NCBI GenBank assembly: GCA_030704615.1 | Contig: CM060731.1 | Span: forward strand, 72,086,756-72,150,755 | Direction of reading: 5' to 3' | Source of the DNA: Takakia lepidozioides | Taxonomy: Eukaryota > Streptophyta > Takakiopsida > Takakiales > Takakiaceae | DNA: 64,000 nt | Shown here: positions 1-11,158 of the stretch, one piece after another | Layout: each line of letters begins with the position of its first letter | Position numbering within the stretch: the first letter of the stretch is position 1 | Notes under the pieces: generated by a model | What the model was told of the DNA's origin: nothing | What the model saw: the letters and a program-made list of their open reading frames with translations, nothing else | The model's database searches: none | Program-made: the position numbers and the translations under genes

Positions 1-1450
1 CCTATAACCAAATGGTACACAGAGGGGTGATGCCTGACCAAGTCACATTCGTTTGTGTTCTCAATGCATGTGCCAGCCTGGCAGCCCTCCAAAAGGGTAA
101 AGAGATCCATGCTGATGTCATTAAGGCCAGAATTGAACCAACTATCATTCTGGAGACTGCACTTGTTGATATGTATGCCAAATGTGGGAACTTACAGGAT
201 GCACGTCAAGTGTTTAACACCATGGCTCACCGAAATGTGGTCTCTTGGAATGTGATGATTGCAGGATTTGCTCAGCATGGCTGCGGTATGGATGCTTTGG
301 AGACCTATGAGCAAATGAACTGGGAAGGGGTGGCACCTAACCAGGCCACGTTCGTCTCTGTTCTCAAAGCATGTGCCAGCCTGGCAGCCGTGGAAAAGAG
401 CAGAGAGATCCATTCTGACATTATCAAAGCTGGAATTGAGCCCAATATCATTCTGGAGACTGCTCTCATCAATATGTATGCCAAATGTGGGAAGATAAGT
501 GATGCCCGTCAAGTGTTCAACGACATGACTCAACGAGATGTAGTCTCATGGAATGCGATGATAGCAGGATATTCTCAGCAGGGGTGTGGTAGGGAGGTCC
601 TGCAACTGTTGCAGCAAATGAGACAAGAAGGCTTGAAGCTGGATGGTATCACCTTAATATGTGTTCTCTCTGCATGCAGCCATCTGGGCCTAGTGGATGA
701 AGGCAGTCACTACTTTGACACTATTAGCCGAGATCATGGCCTCACTCTTACAGTGGAGCATTTTGGCTGCATGGTGGACCTTCTTGGCCGTGCAGGGCGA
801 CTGTATGAGGCAGAAGATTTTATTAACAAAATGCCAATCAAGCCAGATGCTTCAGTGTGGCGGGCCTTGCTTGGTGCCTGCAGAATTCATGGCAACGTGG
901 AGGTGGCAGAGCGTGCAGCAAAGGGCCTTCTCAAGTGTGATCCACAAGATGCTGCAACTTATGTGTTACTATCAACCATCGATGCTGCAGCTGGCAGGTG
1001 GGATGATACTGCAAAGGTGAGAAAAGTGATGCAGGACAGAGGTGCCAAAAAGGAGCCCAGGTCGCTGTTGCATTGAGGTCAACAATCAGGTGCATACATT
1101 TGATGTAGACGGCGAACGGCATCCACAAATTGATGAAATCCATGCTTAGCTGAAGAGAATGACTGGGCAGAGAAAGGAGGTTGGGTATGCTCCTGACACA
1201 CGCTTTGTATTGCACGAAAGCAACTGGAGGCGGAGAAGCCAGCCCCAATGATTCGAGTGAAGGAGAAGCCAACCATCCCAACACACCCCCTGGTTCGCCT
1301 CTCTCTGCCATCAAGAATCTTCGGGTGTGTGGTGACTGCCACATGGCCACCAAGTTGATCTCAAAGATTGTTGGCGAGCAATTATTGTATGGATGAAGTT
1401 TCCTTCCTCATATTTGAAGCCACAGACTTTTGCTCGTGAAGTTGGAAGAA
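1..1450 (+). pseudogene. PLS/DYW-class PPR protein, 3' part, disabled
   Basis: The 354-codon frame at 12-1076 contains PPR units typical of organellar RNA-editing factors: repeated VDMYAKCG, DARQVFN and RDVVSWNAMIAGY motifs, then an E-domain region with HFGCMVDLLGRAGRL and ASVWRALLGACRIHGNVE. At about 1055-1062 one extra base shifts the frame, so the expected KEPG-xx-IEV block is lost and translation stops at 1076. The next frame continues into E+/DYW-like sequence (EVNNQVHTF, HPQIDEIHA), meets a TAG at 1147-1149, and shifts again to [22 protein letters not shown] and LISKIVG at 1276-1375, which is the zinc-binding CxxCH part of a DYW deaminase. The C-terminus decays after 1380. The 5' end lies outside the window. 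Known: DYW PPR proteins bind organelle RNA and deaminate C to U. Inferred: this copy is inactive because it has at least two frameshifts and a stop. Confidence 0.9.
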
Positions 1451-2514
1451 ACTAACCTCCCTGGTTCCGGCAACTGGGAGTAATGAGCTTGCTGTCAGGT
1501 GATAGTGATAATTCCGGAGGTGGGAGGTTTTGCAACACAAAAGGTGTTATGCGGGGAAGCCTCACAAGATCAGAAAATTGGTTGTTCAGAAGGGTTTTCT
1601 TTGCATTGATCAGTATATCCAGTATGTCGATGCATGTTAACACCTAGCCTTCTCTTGCCAGAAGAGATGGAGAGAACTTTTTTACTCTCGTTTTGAATCC
1701 ACCAGAGTTTGCATGGTGGATGGGGTGCCTTGCCATGGCTAGATATGGTTGTATGACCACCACAGCAGAGCTTATTTCATGAGGTGGTTGGAAAAATGAG
1801 GCCCCCGAATAGTTCTACAGTCTTGTATGAGAACCACGGTAGGTGATGTGAGGTCTTGACAGGATGAAATGATGTGCCTCAGTCGGATGAACATGAATTG
1901 GAGCAAGCAGACAACGAGAGATTGATACTATCTTAGCAATATCAGAGTCAAGGGCTTCAAACAAACAGTTCTATCAGTTTGAAAACTTCATTAGATTGAA
2001 CTAAGTTCCTAAAGGGGGAAGGTGTTTATGCTAGAAATAGTTTTCAAGCCACCACTAATACTATTCTCTTGATTATTGTCTATCTAATAGGCCCAACAAC
2101 ACGGATCATTTCTTGGATCAAGGAGAAACTGAAAGTATTTCGACAAGAAATTACAACCAGGGTGGACCGGTCGCGGTATGATAAAATTCCAGATCGTTTG
2201 GACGATGACAGTTGGCCCTTCAAAGAGCCAAAGGAGGAGCAAGATAGTGACCCATGACCACAACAAGAAGTTGAAGCAGCCAACACCCTCAAACAGTCAA
2301 GCCGGGATCGGGGGACATGGATGGCACAAATCCGAGGGAGGACAGAGAAGGAAGGAAACGGAGAAAGATAAAGTTGTGGTGCCCAACTGGTGGAGGTCAA
2401 TGCCTACAATAGTGACCCCATTTGTGAATTTTAAGAAGTCATGAAGCAGATGGCCTTCATGAAGAGAGCCTCTTGTTCCTTTGACATTTGGATAGGCCAG
2501 AACAATCATTGTTC
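1451..2514. other. No recognisable gene; weak coding-like stretch
   Basis: I see no known gene here. A short open frame at 2069-2257 (+) is rich in charged residues (DDDSWPFKEPKEEQD) and continues past its stop with further coding-like sequence to about 2500. It matches no family that I recognise and may be transposon debris. Confidence 0.3.
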
Positions 2515-2690
2515 AATCCTAGAGAGCATCCAACAAATGGCCTAGTGGTTAGGGCGCAAGGTCGCATTACAAGTGGTAGTGGGTTTAAAGTGTGTATGTT
2601 GGATGTTACCCCTTATGACCAACCCAGCTATAAAAAGGGGATAATAGGGTCAAACCACTTAATGCGTGGGGTAACTAGAAACTTCTGAGT
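2515..2690 (+). mobile_element. Possible tRNA-derived SINE
   Basis: The stretch TGGCCTAGTGGTTAGGGC at about 2526-2543 looks like a pol III A box of a tRNA-derived SINE. A weak B-box-like GTGGGTTTAAAG follows about 35 bases later. A G-run and a T/G-rich simple repeat lie just downstream. The B box is poor and no target duplication is visible, so this is tentative. Confidence 0.35.
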
Positions 2691-2693
2691 CTT

Positions 2694-2795
2694 GGGGGGG
2701 GGGGGGGGGGCGTTGGGCAACTGCGTTGCGTTATCAATATATGAATCGAGACGTTTGTTTTGTTTTGTTTTGTTTTGTTTGTTTTATTTTGTAGA
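2694..2795 (+). repeat. G17 homopolymer and (TTTTG)n simple repeat
   Basis: There is an uninterrupted run of 17 G at 2694-2710, then repeated GTTTT/GTTTG units at about 2754-2795. Both are slippage-prone and a likely source of sequencing error. Confidence 0.9.
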
Positions 2796-2817
2796 TTTGA
2801 GAATGTCCCAAAGCGCA

Positions 2818-3480
2818 AGGCCCCCCAACCCTGGTGCTTCGTACCGTTGGAAAGCTCTTGATGAGGAGGGGTGCACCGGCTTGGTCTCATGATTTTTGGA
2901 CTAGCGGTGTGGGAGATGTGGCATTTCAAGTACTTTTGGTCGTTGGAGAAAAATAGCAAAGTGGGCTTTCTTGAGAGGCCTCAACAGGAGATATATCAAT
3001 AATGAATGGATATATTACTACTCAATAAATCAATGAAAAAAGAAAATTGGGCCTTGACATGGGAGACGTATTTGGATACATAGGAGATTGCACTTGGGCA
3101 AGTTACATGACACTGGACACTTGGGCCTCTGCATGGGAGATGCACTTGCATGATACATAAATAGAAGATTGCATTTGGGCTTAGATGGACCTCAACATAG
3201 GAGACGCACTTGGATACGTAGGAAATTGCACATGGACTTAGATTTCAATTCTTTACACATGGGCCAACGGCATAGGCTACACTAGAGGTCGCACTTGGGC
3301 CTCGACATAGGAGACGCATTGGGATATATAGGAAATTGCACTTGGTCTTACATTTCAACTCTTCATACATGGGCCAAAGGCACATGCTATCCTAAAGGTC
3401 GCACTTGGGCCTCAACTTAGGAGACGCAATGGGATACATAGAAGATCTTACACTTGGTGGGCCAATGGCACAGGCTACCC
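2818..3480 (-). repeat. Dispersed repeat R1, tandem ~110-bp units
   Basis: About 110-bp units recur around 3186, 3297 and 3407, each with GGAGACGCA followed by GGATA and a GGAAATTGCAC-like block. Each unit is bordered by a GGTCGCACTTGGGCCT block. The segment at 2818-2900 is the reverse complement of sequence near 27290-27360: both contain GCTTTCCAACGGTAC and GTGCACCCCT. The block CCCAAGTGCGACCTC is also shared in inverted orientation with 26998-27012. No coding potential is visible. Confidence 0.6.
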
Positions 3481-6029
3481 TAGTGGCCATTAAAATGTGC
3501 CCACCTTCCAAACCGAAGGCATTAGTCCTTCGGGATCACATAATACCATAAGTTATGCTTGTTTTGGCAAGAATAATCATTTTTGGTTTTTTTGCCCTTC
3601 TATTATAGAGATTTTGTGACTTGCAAGAACCTCGGGATAAGAGGTATTGGATGAAATCCAAAAATGATGCAAATGGGAGTAATTTCTATCATGCTCTATA
3701 TATATATACATATTGTGATATCTTATATTGCGCAGACTTCATTTCATTCACAATGTTTTTTATACATGTTGTCTGAGATAGGGGATGTTTGGGAAAACTT
3801 ACTCCAAAATATCATATTGTTTGTGGGGATATGCGATTTTTATTGTGGGGGGAGGTGGACATTAAGAAAAATGAGGGCTTTGCTAGAGCCCGCAAGGCAG
3901 TTACAACATGCCTAGAAAAGATGGACTAGTCCACACACATGTTTGGCATTGGGGGAGCCAATTCTTTAAATTGTCTTTGGGTTGAAATAACAAATAGAAG
4001 TTACATCTACTTCAATATAAGTCTTCCTCTTATTTACAAATCCTCGGTCCAATTGCAAGGTTGACACATTCTAAGGGTTGTAACGGAGCAATGGGGTTAA
4101 ACTCCCCCCAAAACCCCCAAGTACCCACACATTAGGTATTCAGTTGACCTAAGCAACCTTCTTTAAGAGCTGGGTTGGCTATAAATGGGTGACATCTAGC
4201 ATACACCTATGCAGCTTTGAATCAAAGTTGGCAGTTATATTTAATTTTTGATACTGATTGCCGTAATCTCTCCTCCACAGTGGCAAGAGTGCGTTGAGAA
4301 AGAAGAGGTCTAATTCTTGACTATGCATCCCAAATGGATTGCTATGCCATGGACACAAGTGGCCGAGCTCATAATGAACGACTACCCGTTTGGGATCCCT
4401 CTTTGGTTGGCATCGAAGGACAGTCCATGGACCAAAATCAGGATGACCACAGGATTTTGGTCCATGGTCATTCTGGGCGTCCCTTAAAAGAATATCCTAT
4501 TTAGACCAATGGACTTGGTTTAATTTAAACTTGGGGTGGTTGATGGGGGCGTCCCTTAGAAAGAAGACTCCAGCCAAGCTGACGTAACTAAGAGTCACTT
4601 CATCTTACGGCTACTGGCTCCTTTTGGGGATGAGCCCTATAAAGAAAACATGTGTCCAAAGGACACCGGATAACCAGGGGGAGGTAGTAAATCGGGTAGC
4701 GGTGCCTAGGGTACCCGGGGTACTGCAGAGGGGTTGGACTCGAGTTTTCGCTTATTGGTGATGATGGCAGTGGGGGAGCAAAGCGCAGGGAGGTGGATGG
4801 CTTGAAAGCATTTGTGGATCGGGGGATAGAGATTTTAAGATTGTCGTGTAACCTTATACTGGTGGTATGAATCCCACCTCTAGTACCGGCTGTGATAACT
4901 GATAGGGGGCCGGTGCGCCACCCACACTGGCGGATGACGAGGATGAGAATGGGCATATTTTTGTCGTTTTCTAGGATGGAAGGGGCTGGGTATCAGTCAT
5001 GACAATATATGAATTCAACGAAGTGAATGGTTAGTTCTGGGGAATGAGAAGAGAGTAGAGGGGCATTGATGGGTAAGCCATGGACAAGTAGGATATCCGG
5101 GTAGAGCCGAGAGAGACAGGTACAGGGTGAGTGATGACAAGTATACGGAAGTATCTAGTAAGGGATAGTGTGGTCAAGGGGTCGGCCTTGGTAGGTACCG
5201 GCATTGATGAGTGAGAACCATCTAGTTTCTGATTTGGACATGAGAAGTTTATGGATGTGTCAAACTGCGTGATTTCGACGAGTGATGCGGAGGCCATATA
5301 TTACGGGGTGAGTACATTGACTGAGGATGTGGGACCAATTGTCACGTACTGTATGTGTATGTAAGCATAACGGGCAGTTGGGGAATGGGAATAGGCGTGA
5401 CCAGAAGATGCGTTTGCGTTGGTATCCCATATATTAGGCGTAACAAAATTTGAGTGTTTGTCGAATTTGCGCGTCGGTGACAGTCTTGGTGTACCAGAAG
5501 TACTTTGACAATTTGTGGTGAAGAATTGTAGATTGCGTCCATTTTTTGACATGGGCTTTGGAATGGTTGATAGAGGCTGAGGCTTAACCCTATTTCAATT
5601 AATTCTGGATTTTTGGCTTAAATGGATATTCGTATTAAATTTAATTGAAATATTAATAATATCATGGTGTAATGTGTGATTGAACTGTGTGAAATTTCAG
5701 GTGATGTCATACTTGTTTCAAAATGTGTCATAGAAGAGGTCCATTTGACATTGAAGTGCTCAATGTGAAGTAACAGTATTGAACAATTCATTGAACATCC
5801 ACTTTGAAGTCGAATAAAATAATATTCCATTACAGGTCATCATGATAAACAAATAGGTCGCATCGAACATGGGCCAAACTCGTACTGTACCATACTCGAT
5901 ACAACTTGCTAGTAATTTTATTGATCGAATCTTCATATGAAGCACAATGTTCACATACCACGCCATTGGAATGAATCATGTTTTGGATGTGATAAGGGCA
6001 GTAAAATATTAGAATAGCATGAAACATTC
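3481..6029. other. No gene recognised
   Basis: The sequence is AT-rich to mixed. Several open frames on the minus strand (4600-4956, 5031-5552) have no recognisable motif and look like chance frames. The only structure noted is the short hairpin at 4425-4467, listed separately. Confidence 0.5.
4425..4467. repeat. Perfect 15-bp hairpin
   Basis: CCATGGACCAAAATC at 4425-4439 and GATTTTGGTCCATGG at 4453-4467 form a perfect stem with a 13-base loop. A related but decayed sequence (GATGACCACAGGATTTTG and nearby GGTCCACGGTCCATCC) occurs near 50635-50680, so this is probably part of a dispersed element and not a local regulatory site. Confidence 0.7.
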
Positions 6030-7420
6030 GGAAAAGGTATTAGGGTAGTACAATAAGGTTTGGGGTGTAACTAGAGAGAAGTGTAATAAGGTTTGGGTTT
6101 ACAGTAAGGGTAAGGGTTTAGGGTTTGGATTTAGGGTACAAAAAGACAAACAAATATGATGGACTCACACTCGGTAGAATTAAGAAATGGTTGAGGAATT
6201 TGATATCCCTGTAATCATTCTATCATACTTTATCCAACAAAAAAAAAAATTAAAATAGCATGAAACATTGAGAAGATGTAACATGGTAGTACAATAAGGT
6301 TTGGAGTGTAACTAGGGTAGTACACTAAAGTTATTGGTTTATGGTAAGATTAATGGTTTAGGGGTGATAGTAAAGATAGGGTTTTCGGTTTGGGTTTAAG
6401 AACACTATTGGACAAACAAATATGGAAGACTCACAGTCACTAGAACTTGGTGTGTGTTAGAAGGATAAAAATAAAAAATAAAAATGGAGAAACAAATATT
6501 ATGGAATAGTCATTGGGTCGGAGAAGTATTTAGATTGAGGATTCGTCCTTGGAACCTGGTATTAAGATACGTATGGTTATGGTATGGATACTTCATTCCC
6601 ATTTGCAAGGGAAGGGTAAGTGTTTAGACGTAACAATGGCGTAGGGTTTTGTTTAAGGTTCGCGACGAGGGTTTAGGGTTTGGGTTGAAGGCAGAAATGG
6701 TGAGCATACATGCCGGAAGACTCGCACTCGCTACAACTTAGTATTGTTAGTAAGGTAATACTAAACAAAATAAAAATGAAGAACCTAATATTATGGAAGT
6801 GTAGTCATTGCATCGGACAAGTATTTAAATGAAGACTCGTCCTTGGAACCTGGTATTAAGATACATAGAAAGCAAAGTTCGATAAAAAATGTAAGTGCAT
6901 GTCAATCCAAACCAAAGGCAAAACCTTGCGCAAGGTGAAGGGCAAAGATATTTGAATAACCATAAATAGTTATGGTTATGGTATGGATACTTCATTCCCA
7001 GTTGCAGGGGAAGGGTAAAGGTTTAGACGTAACAATGGCGTAGGGGTTTCCTTAGGGTTTTCGACGAGGGTTTAGGGCTTGGGTTGAAGGCAGAAATGGT
7101 GAGCATACATGCCGGAAGACTCACACTTGCTACAACTTAGTGTGTGTTACTATGGTACAAAATGGAAATTTGGTTACATTGAAGAGATTTGGATAACCAA
7201 AATGGTTATAATTATGGTATGGATAATTGATTCCCATTTGCAAAGGGAAGGGAAAGGGTTCTGGGGTATTGGGTTAAGGGTAAATGTTTAGGGTTTTCTA
7301 GTAAGGGTTTAGGGTAAGGGTTTAGGGTTTTTGCTTAAGTTACAAAATAGACAAACACTAAGTCTTATGGAAAACTCCAGACTTTGCTAGAACTTAGTGT
7401 TGTTAGTAGGGTACTAGTAA
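6030..7420 (+). repeat. Degenerate tandem satellite with telomere-like TTTAGGG motifs
   Basis: Five diverged units are anchored by GACTCACA-type blocks followed by a CTAGAACTTAGTGT-like block near 6163, 6429, 6719, 7118 and 7372, so unit length is about 250-400 bp. Each unit carries one or more GGGTTTAGGG motifs like the plant telomere repeat, for example at 6112-6135, 6665-6685, 7060-7080 and 7300-7330. Units three and four are the most alike, sharing GACGTAACAATGGCGTAGGG and AAGGCAGAAATGGTGAGC. The small frames inside are shadows of the repeat. Confidence 0.75.
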
Positions 7421-8159
7421 GCAAAAAAAAAATGAAGAACCTAATATTATGGACAAGTATTTAAATGAAAGACTCGTCGTTGGAACCTGGACCTAGTATT
7501 AAGATTTAACATAAAAAGCAAACTGTAACATGCCTAAAATGCATGTCAATCCAAAACAAAGAAAAAAACTGGCGCAAATGTGAAGGGAGAAGACATTTCA
7601 ATAACCATAATGGTTATGGTTATGGCTAAGGTTATGGTATGAATAGATTTGGAAAGAAAATGGCGTTATATAACGACTTTTGGGAAGCGCCTGGATCTCA
7701 TGGGAGAAAATGGATCTGAAGAAAACATGAGAGAGGATAAAAAGTCAGACCACCAAATAAAAACTATGAGAAATAAAATTTGCTTAAAATTTGAACAACG
7801 GAAAAAGACATGTGAAATTCCATCTTAAACCAGGGCCAAGGATGAGAAGTATGAAAATGAAATGAAATGAAAATTTGGTGCAGAAAAGTCGTAGAGCTTA
7901 GAGGGAAAATGGAGGAAAACCTCATAGAAAAAACTTGAGGACTGGCAAATTGAAGAACTGTATGTCAACAACGATTGAGTAAGGCTCCTCCTAGTGGGAG
8001 ACTTCAGTGGGAGAATTGGTTATGCGAAAAGCAAGTCCAATGTTTCAGAGAAGGACTGGAAATGAGGCTATTTTCTTCCGTTGTTAAAAACCTCTTTGAC
8101 AAAATTTGAAGACTCCAGTGGTCGTGCCCGCCCATTTTGTTCTTATGATCCATATGTTA
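7421..8159. other. No gene recognised; flank of chromovirus
   Basis: A-rich sequence without recognisable features. The last five bases, TGTTA at 8155-8159, are the left target-site duplication of the chromovirus that starts at 8160. Confidence 0.5.
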
Positions 8160-8886
8160 TGTCGCGGCCCTTTGCCTTGAGGGCAGGGGGGGGTCGGGAC
8201 ACAAGAGGGGCTGCCCCTGTGGTGGGGGCAGTAGCAGCGATAGGTACGGGGTCTGAAGCACTCTTGAGTGCCCAAGGCACTCAAGGAGGCGGAGGCGCTC
8301 ACTAGGTGGAGCCCCGCACACCGGGTTGCGGTGGGGGTGGCTCCACAAGGGGTGGTGGTAGCTTAGCGGGTCTTAGTGGGGGTGGCATAGGACTCACCAT
8401 GGGGTGGAGACCTCGAGGTGGGAGTCGTGGGGAGTCTTGGGACTCATCACGGTCCATTGGGGCCGCGGTGAGTGGGCCAAGACTCACCGCGACTCACCAC
8501 CGGGAATCGAGCGTCTTCGTGGTGGTTCGCCATAAAATGGCATGGCTGGTTGTGAAACCCCCGCGGACAGCTACAGAAGTATATATAGGGAGTAGTAACC
8601 CCGAGAACGGTGCAAGCCCGTTGGTGACCAAAAACTAGTGAGTAAGCGAGCGAGCCGGAAAGCGACCAAAGAGTGGGGAGCTGTTCCAGACTGCCATCTA
8701 CCAAAGGGAATTCTCCTAGTCCCAAATAGGTGGAGGGTCGAGAGGGAAGTGAAGGGGGACTGTTATGTCCCGGTGAGCAGCCGAAGCTCCAAGTCGGCCC
8801 GGGCGGCCAGGTTGGGAGTCAGGCGCGCGCATCAAAGCGAGTAACTATGACTTGAAGGGGAGCTTACCGAAGTGAGGTGCGCGACA
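8160..8886 (+). repeat. 5' LTR of the chromovirus
   Basis: The boundaries come from comparison with the copy at 52568-53293 (minus): similarity starts exactly at TGTCGCGGCCC and ends at GGTGCGCGACA, giving 7-bp terminal inverted repeats TGTCGCG/CGCGACA. A TATATATA box at 8580-8587 is the likely element promoter. A short palindrome CTTGAGTGCCCAAGGCACTC lies near 8263-8282. Scattered substitutions separate the two LTRs, so the insertion is not brand new. Confidence 0.92.
8580..8587 (+). promoter_or_regulatory. TATA box of chromovirus LTR
   Basis: TATATATA followed by GGGAGTAG in the middle of the LTR, about 300 bases before the LTR end. This is the usual place for a retrotransposon promoter, between U3 and R. 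Confidence 0.6.
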
Positions 8887-8888
8887 CT

Positions 8889-8901
8889 TGGTATCAGAGA
8901 T
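8889..8901 (+). other. Primer-binding site for initiator-Met tRNA
   Basis: TGGTATCAGAGAT starts two bases after the LTR end. It matches the 3' end of plant initiator methionine tRNA (TGGTATCAGAGC) over its first eleven bases. It is the minus-strand primer site for reverse transcription. Confidence 0.85.
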
Positions 8902-8941
8902 TAGAGTTCAGTACGCGATCGTCCTTGGGATTGGCCTCATC

Positions 8942-9772
8942 ATGCGGTCGGGCAAGCCGAAGAGAAAGCGGAACGGCCCAAAAGATGATGATCCCGGTGA
9001 GCCCGATGGGGGCGACGTGTCACCGAAGCGGCCGTTTGAGGAAGCGACGCAGGTTTATGAAAGCGAGGCCGCTCAAGAGCGGGAGGAATCCGAGGAGTCG
9101 GAACCCGAGGAATCCGTGAGAGCTCCGACCGACCAACAGATGCCTCCCATACCAGCAGCCTTTTGGGAAGGGTTGTTGGCGCAATTTGGCGGGACGTTGA
9201 AAGACGTGTTGAAGGCGGCTAATGCCACTTCCACTAAGGCAAAGTTTAAAGTGAAGCCTAAGGAACCCGGCACCTTCGAGGGCGTCCGAAATCGGAAGGC
9301 ACTCAACACCTGGCTCCTGGAGCTAGAGCAGTACTTCCGGGCGGTCAAGTTGAGTGACGAGGATCGGGTGGAAGTGGCTCCCACCTATTTGAGGGGCTAT
9401 GCTCAACAATGGTGGCAGAAACGCCTTCACGACCGAGGCCCAAGCCCGGAAACCTTGAACTGGAGTGGGTTCAAGGAATTGATGAAGAGACAGTTTGTGC
9501 CCCTCAACGCGTCCTGGCTTGCCCGGGACAAGATGAGGAATTTGAAGCAAACAGATGACATTCGGGGGTATGTCCAGGCTTTCAATGTGCTGTTGCTCGA
9601 AGTCGCGGACATGGCAGAACCAGAAATGGTCTTCAACTTCGTGGCGGGACTGGCCCCATGGGCCAGGCGGAAGTTGGAGGAGAAGCCACCCAAGACTTTG
9701 CACAGGCAATTGAGAGGGCTGAATGTTTCTCGGATGTCCCTAGGGTTGAGAGACAAGACCGTACGGAGCTGA
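8942..9772 (+). pseudogene. gag: Chromovirus Gag, frameshifted
   Basis: The first Met after the PBS is at 8942; an upstream non-ATG start would overlap the PBS. The protein has a charged N-terminus (KRKRNGPKDDD), an acidic stretch, and a retrotransposon-gag domain with LNTWLLELEQYF, YAQQWWQKRL and FKELMKRQF, and ends near [21 protein letters not shown]. The next conserved block ([13 protein letters not shown]) is in another frame, entered around 9700, so a one-base change splits gag. The downstream frame at 9658 carries the remainder. Gag forms the virus-like particle and packages the RNA. Confidence 0.88.
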
Positions 9773-11055
9773 ACCACAAGAAGACCCGGCGGGAAGGTGA
9801 CTCATTCCGACCGGAAAAGAGGTGGGATAGGCCACGCGGCGACAATGGCACGTGGAAATCGAAGGGAGGGCCTTCACACGTCAAGGCGGCACCCGGTGCT
9901 TCGAAAGGAAAAGCAGGTGGAGCGGCTTATGGCGGACAAAAGGCGACCTTTGATGGAGTGTGTTTCAATTGCGGGGAGCCCGGGCACATGGCCAAGAAGT
10001 GCACGAAGCCCCGGCAATTGAACATGATTCGGGCAACCACGGAGCTGTCGGAAGATACCATCAGTCGCTTGGTGGAAGCGGTGGTCGCCAGGACTTACAA
10101 GGTAGGCAACTATTCTTGTGAGTTGTATCAGGAAACTGGCGCCCTACGTAAAGGGAGTCAGTTATTGTTCGTGGATGGGATAATATCCGGAACTAATGTG
10201 TCGTTGTTGGTGGACACAGGAGCGTCGCACTCTTTCATGACACCGGCAACGGCACAAAAGCTGGGACTCCCGACAAGTGACGTGGGGGCCTCTATTGAGG
10301 TGCGTTCTGCCAAAGGAGAACCACAGTTGGCGACAAGGTTGGCGTTTGATGTTCCTCTTCAACTGGGGAGTTGGGAGGGACGTGAGAACTTCACCATCTG
10401 CGAGATCGATGGAGTAGATCTCATTTTGGGGATGACCTTTTTGAGCAAATCCGGAGCGGTCATAGATGGCCGCAAGAGAGTGGTCACGCTGCCATGTGGG
10501 AATGGTGGCGAGGTTTTACGTGTGTCGGAAACGCCCAAATCCGTGGGAGGGCGAATAAACCTTCTGTCAGCAAGGGAGTGGGCCGTGGAGGAGGCACACG
10601 AACCCCAGTTTTTGCTTTACATTAGAGAAGTGAAGGGAGAAGGTGATGGGGAGCCGAGCCCAGATTGGATCAAGGGGATTTTGGAGAAATACCAGGATGT
10701 GATGCCGGAGGATTTACCAAGCAGCTTGCCACCCCGAAGAGGAGTTGACCACAAGATTGAGGTGATACCGGGAACGGAACCGCCTGTCAAGGCACCCTAC
10801 CGGTTGAGCCACAGGGAGTTGGTCGAGCTGAAGACTCAGCTCAAGGATCTAATGTCAAAGGGGTACATCTGGCCGAGTAAGTCACCTTACGGAGCCCCGG
10901 TGCTATTCGCAGACAAGAAGGATGGGACGCTGCGGATGTGTGTCGATTACAGGGCTCTGAATAAGGTGACTATCAAAAACCGGTACCCTTTGCCAAGGAT
11001 CGACAACCTCTTCGATCGGTTGGCAGGAGCGAAGTATTTCAGCCGGATCGACTTG
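9706..11055 (+). pseudogene. pol: Chromovirus Gag C-end, protease and truncated RT
   Basis: This is the element-derived part of a 528-codon frame. In order it shows the gag continuation ([13 protein letters not shown]), a CCHC zinc knuckle [14 protein letters not shown] at about 9961-10002 that binds RNA, an aspartic protease with active site [11 protein letters not shown] near 10205-10235 and a later DLILGMTFL flap-side block, and the start of reverse transcriptase ([59 protein letters not shown]). The RT is cut before its YxDD motif. After 11055 the frame runs into unrelated sequence to a chance stop at 11244. Confidence 0.9.
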
Positions 11056-11158
11056 CACCTGAAATCTGTCAGCATAAGATTGAACTGGAACCAGGAAAGT
11101 CGTGGCTCAGGAACTCGTGCTGCTCCTCGAGTCACGGCTGCAGCCGACTCCACCTACT
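11056..11158. other. Junction/filler sequence at inversion breakpoint
   Basis: About 100 bases lie between the truncated chromovirus RT and the stop of the minus-strand gag. On the plus strand the first part looks RT-like but scrambled ([10 protein letters not shown]). No clean homology is visible to the element on either side. It may be filler created at the break or a small piece of another RT. Confidence 0.4.

Larger units (their letters stand above)
8160..11055 (+). mobile_element. Ty3/gypsy chromovirus, 5' half (split by inversion)
   Basis: This is the left half of one LTR retrotransposon: 5' LTR, PBS, gag, zinc knuckle, protease and the first part of reverse transcriptase. It breaks within RT just after the conserved FSRIDL block at about 11055. 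The missing right half (rest of RT, RNase H, integrase, chromodomain, 3' LTR) lies at 52568-56620 on the minus strand. Both LTRs are about 727 bp, begin TGTCGCGG and end GCGCGACA. The outer flank here is TGTTA, and the flank of the other half, read in element orientation, is also TGTTA. Joined, the element would be close to 6.95 kb, a normal gypsy length. Confidence 0.92.

Noticed and set aside
8081-9119. Small frames within the chromovirus LTR and gag on both strands
   Set aside because: The same frames recur in the other LTR and overlap gag in other phases. They are shadows.
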